NCBI GenBank assembly: GCA_963840535.1
Contig: CAWIZJ010000060.1
Span: 248,001 to 312,000, forward strand
Length of the DNA: 64,000 bases
DNA from: VAZQ01 sp963840535
GTDB lineage: Bacteria; Pseudomonadota; Alphaproteobacteria; Rhizobiales; Xanthobacteraceae
Direction of reading: 5' to 3'
Shown: positions 9,522 through 17,459 of the stretch, piece by piece
Numbering within the stretch: the stretch's first letter is position 1
How the letters are laid out: every line of letters begins with the position of its first letter
The notes under the pieces: model-generated
What the model saw: the letters and a program-made list of their open reading frames with translations, nothing else
Told to the model about the DNA's origin: nothing
Databases searched by the model: none
Program-made: the position numbers and the translations under genes

Positions 9522-10942
9522 TCAGCCGCCGCCGCGTGTTCGTGGCCGGCGATCCAGCGCTCGAGGTCGACCAGCGCGCGTGCCGCGAGCGCGTGCTTTC
9601 TCGCCAGTGTCTTGTCTGTACCGCGCAGCCGCTTTCCATTCGCTCGATTGTCGACATGGGCGAGCGGTGGGAATAGACCAAAATTGACATTCATCGGCTG
9701 GTACGAGCGCGCGCCGGCGTCGAGCGTTTCCAGGTGGCCGCCGGTGATGTGGGCGAGCAGGGCGCCATGTGCGGTAGTCGGAGGGGGAGGCGCAGGGCGC
9801 TCGCCGCGGCACTCGGCGGCCGCGAACCTTCCGGCAATGAGCCCGATTGCCGCCGATTCGACATAGCCCTCACAGCCAGTGATCTGACCGGCGAAGCGCA
9901 ATCTCGGCTCGGCGCGCAAGCGCAGCCGGTCATCGATGAGCCTCGGTGCGTTGAGGAAGGTGTTGCGGTGGAGGCCGCCCAGCCTGGCGAACTCGGCCCG
10001 TTCCAGACCGGGAATGGTGCGGAAAATGCGGAGCTGCTCGCTATGCGTGAGCTTGGTCTGGAAACCCACCATGTTGAAGAGCGTGCCGAGCCGGTTGTCC
10101 TGGCGCAACTGCACGACCGCATAGGCCTTGACATCGGGTGCACGCGGATTGGTCAAGCCGAAAGGTTTCATCGGGCCATGGCGCAGTGTCTCGCGGCCGC
10201 GCTCGGCCATCACCTCGATCGGCAGGCAGCCGTCGAAGTAGGGTGTCTGTGCCTCCCAGTCGCGGAAGGCGATCTTGTCACCCGCCAGCAAGGCATCGAC
10301 GAAGGTGTGGTACTGCTCACGCGTGAGCGGGCAGTTGACGTAATCGGCGCCCGTGCCGCCCGGTCCCTTCTTTTCGTAGCGCGACTGAAACCAGGCAACC
10401 GACATGTCGATGGAGTTGCGATAAACGATCGGCGCGATGGCATCGAAGAAAGCAAGTGCGCCCTCTCCGGTGCGCTGCGTGATCGCCGCGGCGAGCGCGG
10501 GCGATGTGAGGGGTCCCGTAGCGATGATGACGTTGTTCCAATTCTCCGGCGGCAGGCCTGCGATCTCCTCGCGCCGGATGTCGATGAGCGAATGGGCGAC
10601 GAGTGTGCTGGTGACCGCTGCCGCGAAGCCGTCGCGGTCGACCGCCAGTGCCCCCCCGGCCGGCACCTGGTTGGCGTCGGCCGCGCGCATGACCAGCGAC
10701 CCGAGCCGGCGCATCTCCTCGTGTAGGAGCCCGATCGCGCTGTGCTCGCGGTCGTCGGAACGGAACGAATTCGAGCAGACGAGTTCGGCGAGAGCTCCGG
10801 TCTTATGGGCCGGGGTGGAGGTGAGCGGCCGCATCTCGTGCAGCACCACCGGGACCCCGCGCGTTGCGATCTGCCAGGCTGCCTCCGAGCCGGCGAGTCC
10901 GCCCCCGATAATATGGACAGCCTGACCGCGTGCGATCATCAT
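9518..10942 (-). CDS. trmFO: Methylenetetrahydrofolate-tRNA-(uracil-5)-methyltransferase TrmFO
   Basis: TrmFO makes ribothymidine at position 54 of tRNA using FAD and methylenetetrahydrofolate. It has 474 residues. The FAD-binding motif VHIIGGGLAGSEAAW is at the N terminus, followed by LHEMRP, ELVCSNSFRS with its conserved Cys, and LHRNTFLNAP. Near the end, QITGCEGYVESAAIG and MNVNFGLFPPL are family signatures. It starts at two adjacent ATG codons; the first is chosen. The downstream kinase-like gene overlaps by ATGA. Confidence 0.95.
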   Translation of the reverse strand: MMIARGQAVHIIGGGLAGSEAAWQIATRGVPVVLHEMRPLTSTPAHKTGALAELVCSNSFRSDDREHSAIGLLHEEMRRLGSLVMRAADANQVPAGGALAVDRDGFAAAVTSTLVAHSLIDIRREEIAGLPPENWNNVIIATGPLTSPALAAAITQRTGEGALAFFDAIAPIVYRNSIDMSVAWFQSRYEKKGPGGTGADYVNCPLTREQYHTFVDALLAGDKIAFRDWEAQTPYFDGCLPIEVMAERGRETLRHGPMKPFGLTNPRAPDVKAYAVVQLRQDNRLGTLFNMVGFQTKLTHSEQLRIFRTIPGLERAEFARLGGLHRNTFLNAPRLIDDRLRLRAEPRLRFAGQITGCEGYVESAAIGLIAGRFAAAECRGERPAPPPPTTAHGALLAHITGGHLETLDAGARSYQPMNVNFGLFPPLAHVDNRANGKRLRGTDKTLARKHALAARALVDLERWIAGHEHAAAAE

Positions 10943-11038
10943 GCGCCGAAATTATGCCCGTTCCCGCTGTGCGACAATGGTCGCGGCGCGGCTCGACGCT
11001 CACAACGCCGGCGGAGGCCTCGTCGGATCTCCGTACTT

Positions 11039-11191
11039 TCAGCGGTTGGCTTCGTCCCAGGCGATACGCGGGATGTCCGCTCGGGTGATGCCGATATCGG
11101 CCAATTCGCGGTCGCCCAGCTGGTAGAGCTCACGCAAGCTGGCGTTGTAACGCTTCCAGGCATGGATGAAATTGATGATGGCGACAAACAT
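11039..11191 (-). CDS. DUF1127 small protein (YjiS-like)
   Basis: A 50-residue protein, MFVAIINFIHAWKRYN at its start, then ELYQLGDRELADIGITRADI, the diagnostic DUF1127 Arg/Asp helix. In alphaproteobacteria small DUF1127 proteins act in RNA turnover and in phosphate, carbon and stress adaptation. A GAAAGG ribosome site precedes the ATG. A perfect palindrome at 11254-11272 lies about 63 bases upstream and may be an operator. Confidence 0.85.
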   Translation of the reverse strand: MFVAIINFIHAWKRYNASLRELYQLGDRELADIGITRADIPRIAWDEANR

Positions 11192-11253
11192 GGATGGTTG
11201 CCTTTCTCAGGGTGGCGGTAGCGCCGAATTCGAGACTGGAATAAAAATAGGAT

Positions 11254-11272
11254 CTTATTGCGCCGCAATAAG
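11254..11272. promoter_or_regulatory. Perfect 9-base inverted repeat upstream of the DUF1127 gene
   Basis: CTTATTGCGCCGCAATAAG is a perfect palindrome with one central base. Its core TTGC-N3-GCAA looks like a dimeric repressor or LysR-type site. It lies 63 bases before the DUF1127 start in a promoter-length AT-rich gap (11192-11416), so it most likely controls that gene. Which regulator binds is unknown. Confidence 0.5.
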
Positions 11273-11416
11273 TCACGATGCTGCGCTGCAGTCATGCGTA
11301 AATTGCATAACTTAAGTCATTGGTTATTCACAATACCTGACGATTGCGCCGTACTTGCTGGCGATTCGTTACGGGGCCTCATGTGCGTTACCGGCGACGC
11401 TTGAAGGCTTCAGAGG

Positions 11417-12484
11417 TTACTGACTGATGCTGGCGCCGCCGAAGCGCTCCCTCCAGCGCGGCACTACCTCCCGGTTGTAGACATTGTCCGGGATGCCGCC
11501 GGCAAGCGCGGTAACCACTGAGCGCGCAGCCCAAGCGACGCCCTGCCGCAGTTCGCCGCCCTCGGTGTAGGAGGCCGAGTGCGGCGAGAGAATTACGCGG
11601 TCGCCGAGCTTGCGCAAGGGTGACTCAATGGGCAGCGGTTCCTCCTCGAACGCGTCGATGGCCGCGCCGCGGATGCGGCCCTGCTCGATGGCGCGGGCGA
11701 GCGCCCGTTCGTCGATGACCTTGCCGCGAGCGGTGTTGATCACGATCGCGTTCGGCTTCATCAGCTTGAGCTCGTTCTCTCCGAACATGCCGCGGGTCTC
11801 CTTGGTGAGCACGACATGAAACGACACCACGTCGGACTGCCGCAGCAGCGTCTGGTAATCGACCGCCGTCACCCCATGGGTAAGAAAATGCGCCGGCGGC
11901 ACGTACGGGTCGTAGGCGATCAGGTGCGGACGCCAAGGCGCCAGCAACTGTGCGACCCGCGTTCCGATCCGCCCGAAGCCCACCAGGCCGATGGTCTGGC
12001 CGGGAAAACCGTCGGAAGCACGGCTTCCGACGTAGTAGGCAAAGTTTTCGGGCGTGCGCCACTTTCCAGCGCGCACGTCGGCGTCGCGCTCGGCTACTTT
12101 CTTGAGCAGCGACAGCATGAAGGTAACCGTGGTCTCGGCGACGCCGAAACAATTGGACTCGGTGGGCGCGTGGCACACCATCACGCCGAGATCGTTTGCA
12201 GCCTCGATATCCACGTCGTCGACGCCGACAGTATATTTCGCGACGATGCGCAGGCGCTGCGAGGCCTGCATGATCCGGCGGCTGATCGGGGTATGCCGGA
12301 TGGAGGTGCCCATGAGCGCGACCGCATCGCGTGCAGCTTCGACCACGGCTTCCTCGCAGGAGGTGCGCGGCAATTGCCAGCCGCGGTCGCCGAATACGAC
12401 CTCGCAGCCGATGCCTTCGAGCGCCTCGATGGTCTCCAACGGTTCCTCGCGGGGGGCAAAGATCAGGATCTTGGGCTTGGACAT
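11417..12484 (-). CDS. D-2-hydroxyacid dehydrogenase, CtBP-like
   Basis: NAD-dependent D-2-hydroxyacid dehydrogenase of 355 residues. The Rossmann motif is GLVGFGRIGTRV. Catalytic residues can be placed: Arg in NTARGKVIDE, Glu in DAFEEEPLP, and His in LSPHSASYTEGG. Overall it resembles C-terminal-binding-protein-like dehydrogenases found near amino-acid ABC transporters. The substrate is not predictable. It diverges from the downstream Liv operon, across a 457-base gap. Confidence 0.88.
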   Translation of the reverse strand: MSKPKILIFAPREEPLETIEALEGIGCEVVFGDRGWQLPRTSCEEAVVEAARDAVALMGTSIRHTPISRRIMQASQRLRIVAKYTVGVDDVDIEAANDLGVMVCHAPTESNCFGVAETTVTFMLSLLKKVAERDADVRAGKWRTPENFAYYVGSRASDGFPGQTIGLVGFGRIGTRVAQLLAPWRPHLIAYDPYVPPAHFLTHGVTAVDYQTLLRQSDVVSFHVVLTKETRGMFGENELKLMKPNAIVINTARGKVIDERALARAIEQGRIRGAAIDAFEEEPLPIESPLRKLGDRVILSPHSASYTEGGELRQGVAWAARSVVTALAGGIPDNVYNREVVPRWRERFGGASISQ

Positions 12485-12941
12485 GAAGGCTCCGTGGGCT
12501 GGGGCGTCGGGCGCTCGCGTGTGCGGGCGAGGAGGGGCGAGGGAGCGCCGACAGGTTAGGCGATCTCCTTATTGGTGAGCAATGCTCGAGAGGCTGCCGC
12601 TTGTCTTGTCTTGCGCGTTTCTTGGAGCGGCTTATCCAGCTCGGTATCTGCCGTCATTCCGGGATCTCCGCCATCGCCGTCAATGGGTGGCGCACGTCGA
12701 CGCGAACGCTCGCGAGGACCAGGGATGGGGCGGCTCCTGTCAGGGGGTGGGCGAGGAGTGGGCGGGCCGGCGTGACTCCTGCCAGTAGAGACTGTTGTTC
12801 TTGCTGCGCCTGATGCTAACGTTGATTGACCACCCCAGGCTCAATCAAGCTTGATCAGGGGCACGGCGTCGTCGTCCGCGTACTGCAAGGATGTCCGTCG
12901 CCCAACAAGGAACCAACGATAGGACAGGGAGGATAACCAGG
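12485..12941. other. Intergenic region between divergent dehydrogenase and Liv operon
   Basis: About 450 bases with no convincing gene. Short frames here are rich in Arg, Ser and Gly and lack any recognisable domain. It contains a purine-rich G-tract area near 12720-12775, the palindrome at 12844-12855, and the ribosome site of the Liv receptor (AGGGAGG, 12926-12932). Promoters for both flanking genes should be here. Confidence 0.6.
12844..12855. promoter_or_regulatory. 12-base palindrome ATCAAGCTTGAT, possible operator of the first Liv operon
   Basis: A perfect palindrome 87 bases before the receptor start at 12942. Its size and position suit a GntR-type or other dimeric regulator, but by chance alone a 12-base palindrome is not rare, so this is tentative. 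Confidence 0.3.
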
Positions 12942-14195
12942 ATGTTGAATAAACTACTTGTAGCGACGGCTCTGGGCTCCGTCTTGGCCGCGGGCGCGGC
13001 ACAGGCGCAGGAGAAGTTGAGGATCGGCGTTCTCGCCACCCTCGAAGGAGCATTGACCACGCTCGGCGAGGATGCCTTGCGCGGCCTCGAAGTCGCCATG
13101 CGTCAGGCCGGCCGCAAGGCCGGCGGCCGCGACATCGAGATCATCACGGTGGCCACCAATGCCAGCCCCGACTCGGCCATTCGCGGCATCCGCAAGTTGG
13201 TGGAGCAGGATCGCGTACCGCTGGTCATAGGTCCGGTTTCCGGGTCCGAAGGCATCGCCATCCGCGATTACTCCAAGACCCAGCCGGGCGTCACCATCAT
13301 CAACGGCACCTCGGCGGCGATGGAGACGACCTATGTCACTCCCTCGGAGAATTTCTTCCGCTTCAATACCCAAGGTGCCCAATGGATGGTGGGGGTTGGC
13401 GACTACATCTACAACGTAAAGAAATACCGGAAGATTGCGGCGCTGGCCGAGGATTACTCGTTCCCCTACACGCAGCTGTTCGGCTTGACCCTCGAGTTCT
13501 GCCAATTGGGCGGCCAGATCACCGAGCGCTTCTGGGTGCCGCTCGGCACCAAGGACTTCGCCTCGATCATCGCCAAGCTGCCCGAGGATGTCGACGCCAT
13601 CTATCTGGGCCTCGGCGGCGGCGACGCCGTCAACTTCCTCAACCAATATACCCAGGCCGGCGGCAAGGCGAAGATGATCGGCGGCTCGATCATGGTCGAC
13701 CAAACGGTGCTGAGCTCGAAGGGAGCGGCAAAGCGTGCCTTGATCGGCACGCCCACCGGCGGGCCGCAGGCCGACACGTGGGATAATCCGAAATGGCAGG
13801 CGTGGGTGAAGGCCTATCAGGATGCGTTCCCGGCCGACAAACGGTTTGCGTCGCCGTCCTTGACCGGAACGAACTATTACAATTCGACCAACGCAATGTT
13901 TGCGGCGCTCAACTCGGTCAACGGCGATCTCAGTGACGGTCACAAGAAGCTCAGGGCCACGCTCACGGCGATGGAGCTCGATGCGCCGAATGGCAAGATC
14001 AGACTTGACGACAAGCGCCAGGCAATCGCCTCGAACTTCGTCACCGAGGTGGTCGAGGCGCCCAACGGCGACCTCGTCAACAAGATGGTGAAAGTCATCC
14101 CGGAAGTGCGCCAGACCCTCGGCTTCGACGATGCGGCTTTCGCGAAGCTGGGGCTCCCCAGTCGAACCAATCCGGAGTGCAAGCAGAAGTATTGA
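12942..14195 (+). CDS. Liv-type ABC transporter periplasmic receptor
   Basis: A 417-residue type-I periplasmic binding protein (Peripla_BP_6). The signal peptide is MLNKLLVATALGSVLAAGAAQA and the mature protein opens with the family motif LRIGVLATLEGALTTLGED. Start 12942 is preferred over the upstream ATG 12891 because it has AGGGAGG nine bases before it and begins at the signal peptide. It is the receptor for the two permeases and two ATPases downstream. The ligand may be a branched-chain amino acid, an amide or an aromatic acid. A stem-loop separates it from the permease genes. Confidence 0.9.
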   Translation: MLNKLLVATALGSVLAAGAAQAQEKLRIGVLATLEGALTTLGEDALRGLEVAMRQAGRKAGGRDIEIITVATNASPDSAIRGIRKLVEQDRVPLVIGPVSGSEGIAIRDYSKTQPGVTIINGTSAAMETTYVTPSENFFRFNTQGAQWMVGVGDYIYNVKKYRKIAALAEDYSFPYTQLFGLTLEFCQLGGQITERFWVPLGTKDFASIIAKLPEDVDAIYLGLGGGDAVNFLNQYTQAGGKAKMIGGSIMVDQTVLSSKGAAKRALIGTPTGGPQADTWDNPKWQAWVKAYQDAFPADKRFASPSLTGTNYYNSTNAMFAALNSVNGDLSDGHKKLRATLTAMELDAPNGKIRLDDKRQAIASNFVTEVVEAPNGDLVNKMVKVIPEVRQTLGFDDAAFAKLGLPSRTNPECKQKY

Positions 14196-14223
14196 CCGGA
14201 GCCGGAGGGGGCGGGGGTTCGAT

Positions 14224-14250
14224 ATCCGGGCGGCTGACAGCCGCCCGGAT
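14224..14250 (+). terminator. 12-bp perfect stem-loop between receptor and permease genes
   Basis: ATCCGGGCGGCT at 14224-14235, loop GAC, and the exact complement at 14239-14250. There is no T-run, so it is probably an mRNA-stabilising or partially terminating hairpin that keeps receptor expression above that of the permeases, a common arrangement in binding-protein operons. Confidence 0.7.
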
Positions 14251-14574
14251 TGCGTTGGACTGGCGCAAGTCCGACCGGCTTGTCGGCCGGTTGCGTGGCC
14301 GCCTGCAAGCGAGCCTCCCGCCCCCAGCGAGTCGGCCCGGTCGCGCGGATAGCCCGGGCACCGACAGCCAGCCTCCACCGCAATTGCCGCGTCGGTCAGC
14401 TGCGGATCTGCCGCGGTGCGGTCCAATCTCGCCGGCATCGGACGAGCCGACACCGTCTATTGCCAAAGCCGCCTGCAATGCGGAATGCTAGAGAAAAACC
14501 AAGAAATTCGGGAGGGAGTTCATGAGTAGGGCATCGCCCGCCGCCCCCCGCCACGCCCTTAGGGGCAGGGCGGC

Positions 14575-15585
14575 ATGAACAATTTCATCGCACGCCATCC
14601 GGTCTGGGCGCTTGCCGCCCTGCTCCTGCTCGCGGTCCTGCTGTTCCTGATATTCGCGATATGGCCGCCCGAGCTCGAGCAGCTCGTGGGTCGCAAGCGC
14701 GTATTCCTCAATGCCCTTCTCAACGGCATCACCCTCGGCGGATTGTACTTCATGGTCGCCAGTGGGTTCACGCTCATCTTCGGCTTGATGCGTAATGTCA
14801 ATCTCGCGCACGGGTCGCTCTACCTGCTCGGCGGCTATGTCGGGTACGAGATTGCGGTCCTCACCGGCGCCTGGCTGTTCAGCCTGGTCGTGGCGTTCGT
14901 CATCATCGCCTTGGTCGGCGTGGTCCTGCAATTCGCCATCTTTCGCCGGATGGAAGGTCAGGATCTGCGACAGACCCTGGTCACCATTGCCATTTCGATC
15001 ATCCTAGCGGACCTCATGTTGTGGGTCTGGGGTGGGGATTTCTACCAGGTGCCGATGCCCAACTGGCTCAGCGGGCCGGTGCAACTGCCGCTGGTCACCG
15101 CTGCACGCAGCAGCGGCGAATTCGTCTATCTGCAGTATCCGATGGTGCGGCTCCTCATCTTCTTCGGCGCGCTCGTCATCGGCGTATTGATGTGGTGGGC
15201 GCTCAACCGCACCAGGATCGGAATGGTGATCCGCGCCGGCGTCGACGATCGCGACATGCTGTCGGCGACCGGAGTGCCGGTGCAACTCGTGTTCATAGGA
15301 GTGTTTGCGTTCGGTGCAGGGCTCGCCGGCTTTGCCGGCGTCATCGGCGGCACGTTTCAATCGCTGCAGCCCGGCGAGGACATCAAGATCCTGCTGGCGT
15401 CGCTGGTCGTGGTGATCGTGGGCGGAATGGGTTCGATCACCGGTGCGGCGCTGGGCGCGGTGCTGATCGGGCTCGCCGAGCAGTTCGGCTCGGTCTACAT
15501 GCCGACCTACGCGGTCGTGCTCACCTTCATCATCATGGTGATCGTGCTCGCCTTGCGGCCGCAAGGCCTGTTGCGCGGACATTGA
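14575..15585 (+). CDS. Liv-type ABC transporter permease (LivH family)
   Basis: Inner-membrane permease, 336 residues, many hydrophobic helices. The LivH signature is clear: FLNALLNGITLGGLYFMVAS at about 42-61, GFTLIFGLMRNVNLAHGSLY, and near the end GGMGSITGAALGAVLIGL. It has an extra N-terminal helix (about 12-32) before the usual start of the family. Followed after three bases by the second permease. Confidence 0.92.
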   Translation: MNNFIARHPVWALAALLLLAVLLFLIFAIWPPELEQLVGRKRVFLNALLNGITLGGLYFMVASGFTLIFGLMRNVNLAHGSLYLLGGYVGYEIAVLTGAWLFSLVVAFVIIALVGVVLQFAIFRRMEGQDLRQTLVTIAISIILADLMLWVWGGDFYQVPMPNWLSGPVQLPLVTAARSSGEFVYLQYPMVRLLIFFGALVIGVLMWWALNRTRIGMVIRAGVDDRDMLSATGVPVQLVFIGVFAFGAGLAGFAGVIGGTFQSLQPGEDIKILLASLVVVIVGGMGSITGAALGAVLIGLAEQFGSVYMPTYAVVLTFIIMVIVLALRPQGLLRGH

Positions 15586-15588
15586 GCC

Positions 15589-16674
15589 ATGGCCCTGGTC
15601 GAAGCTCCCTCAGCGCCAGCCGCGACGCCGGTCGCGCCGGTCGGATCAAGCATGACGGCGGCGCTGTCGGCCCATCCCGCGCTGTGGCTGCTCCTGCTCT
15701 TTCTGTTGTTGCTGCCGGCCTTCGCAAGCAACTTCGTGCTCGTGGAGCTCTTCGGCTGGGCGCTCATTCTCGGCATGATCGCCTTGAGCCTGATGTTCCT
15801 TGCCGGCTACGGCGGAATGGTGAGCCTGGTGCAGATGAGCATCGCGGGCTGCGCGGGCTACATGGTTGCGATCTTCGGCACCAGCGCGGTGGCCGAGATC
15901 AGCCTCGGCTGGCCATGGTGGCTCGCGATTCTCGTCGCGGTTCTGATTGCGGTCGTCTTCGGAACGCTCAGCGGTGCGTTGGCGGTGCGGACCGAGGGGA
16001 TCTACACCATCATGATCACGCTCGCGATTGCATCCGCGTTCTATTATTTCGTGCACCAGAACTATACCATCTTCAACGGGTTCAGCGGTTTCAACGCAGT
16101 GCGAACGCCGCACGTGTTCGGCGTCGAATGGCGCGCGCCGGTGCCGTTCTACTATCTGACGCTGTTCTGGGCCGCCATGGCCTATCTTGCAGTAGTCTAC
16201 GTCGCGCGCTCACCGTTCGGCCTGGCGCTCCAGGGCACGCGCGACAACGCCCGGCGCATGGCCGCCCTCGGCTTCAACGTCGTCGCGCACCGGATCGCGG
16301 CCTATGCCTTTGCTGCGCTGATCGCGGCGGTCGCCGGCGTTCTGCTGGTCTGGCACGGCGGCCAGATCTCGCCAGGAACGGCCGGTATCGGGCCCGTGAT
16401 CGACATTCTCATCATCGCCGTGGCGGGTGGACTGGCGCGTCCGATCGGGCCGTTCATCGGCGCGCTCATCTACGTCGTCCTGCGAACTTTCGCCCTCGAC
16501 GTCCTCGAAGCGGTGGGCCTCGACGGCAAGCGCTTCCAGCTGTTGATCGGGGTGGGATTCCTCCTGATTGTGTTGTTCTCGCCCGATGGCGTGCTCGGCT
16601 TGTGGTCGCGCTGGCGTCAGCGGTTGCTGCGGCCCAACGGCAACCGGCGCGCCGGCGCGGGGGGGCTCGACTGA
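15589..16674 (+). CDS. Liv-type ABC transporter permease (LivM family)
   Basis: Second permease, 361 residues. LivM signatures include LMFLAGYGGMVSLVQMSIAG and, in the cytoplasmic loop, RSPFGLALQGTRDNARRMAA, which contacts the ATPase. The C terminus is an Arg-rich tail. Its stop overlaps the ATG of the next gene (TGATG), which indicates coupled translation. Confidence 0.92.
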   Translation: MALVEAPSAPAATPVAPVGSSMTAALSAHPALWLLLLFLLLLPAFASNFVLVELFGWALILGMIALSLMFLAGYGGMVSLVQMSIAGCAGYMVAIFGTSAVAEISLGWPWWLAILVAVLIAVVFGTLSGALAVRTEGIYTIMITLAIASAFYYFVHQNYTIFNGFSGFNAVRTPHVFGVEWRAPVPFYYLTLFWAAMAYLAVVYVARSPFGLALQGTRDNARRMAALGFNVVAHRIAAYAFAALIAAVAGVLLVWHGGQISPGTAGIGPVIDILIIAVAGGLARPIGPFIGALIYVVLRTFALDVLEAVGLDGKRFQLLIGVGFLLIVLFSPDGVLGLWSRWRQRLLRPNGNRRAGAGGLD

Positions 16675-17459
16675 TGCCGACCTCGGTGGCTGCACGTCTC
16701 AACGTTGTCGGTACTGCCAATGCCATCGAGCTGCGCGGTGTCACGCGCATGTTCGGTGCGCTGGTGGCGTTGAACGACGTCACGCTGAGCATCCGTCCCG
16801 GTGAGCGGCGGGCGGTGCTCGGCTCGAATGGGGCCGGCAAGACCACGTTGTTCAACTGCATCACCGGAGATTTTCCGCCCAACTCCGGAACGATCCGTTT
16901 CTTCGGCGAGGACGTCACGGATTTTCCGCCTTACGAGCGTATCCGACGTGGTCTGCGGCGGACCTACCAGATCTCGGCGCTTTTTACCGGGCTGTCGGTG
17001 ATCGACAATGTCTATCTTGCCTGCCGTGGCGTGTCGCGCGGCCGCTTCTCGCTGCTGCGGCCGCGGCGAAACGAACCGATCATGCATTCGGCCCTCGGTC
17101 TGGTCGAAGCCGTGCATCTCACGCCGGTCAGGGATCGTCTCGTCGCGGAATTGAGCTATGGCCAGCAACGCCAGCTCGAGGTTGCGCTCGCACTTTCCGG
17201 TGCACCGCGCTTCATCCTGTTCGACGAGCCGGCTGCGGGCTTGTCGCCGGCCGAGCGCTCGGAACTGATCGAGGTGCTCACCTCGCTCCCGAAGCACATC
17301 GGCTACATCATTATCGAGCACGACATGGACGTGGCACTGCGCGTGGTCGAAAGCGTGACGATGATGCACAACGGCCGCATCTTCAAGGAGGGTCGGCCGC
17401 AGGAGATCGAATCCGACCCCGAGGTTCAGGAGCTCTATCTCGGAGGGGGCCATGGCTGA
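16674..17459 (+). CDS. Liv-type ABC transporter ATP-binding protein (LivG family)
   Basis: A 261-residue ATPase. Walker A is GSNGAGKTTLFN, the signature is LSYGQQRQLEVAL, Walker B is FILFDEPAAGLSP, and the switch His is in IIIEHDMDVAL. The start is ATG 16674, overlapping the LivM stop; the frame is open further upstream but that part is shadow. It ends inside the start of the next ATPase gene by eight bases. Confidence 0.93.
   Translation: MPTSVAARLNVVGTANAIELRGVTRMFGALVALNDVTLSIRPGERRAVLGSNGAGKTTLFNCITGDFPPNSGTIRFFGEDVTDFPPYERIRRGLRRTYQISALFTGLSVIDNVYLACRGVSRGRFSLLRPRRNEPIMHSALGLVEAVHLTPVRDRLVAELSYGQQRQLEVALALSGAPRFILFDEPAAGLSPAERSELIEVLTSLPKHIGYIIIEHDMDVALRVVESVTMMHNGRIFKEGRPQEIESDPEVQELYLGGGHG

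Noticed and set aside
15021..16673. A long open frame upstream of the first LivG in the same frame
   Set aside because: This part is antiphase to the two LivH/LivM permeases and has shadow composition; only from 16674 does it read an ATPase.
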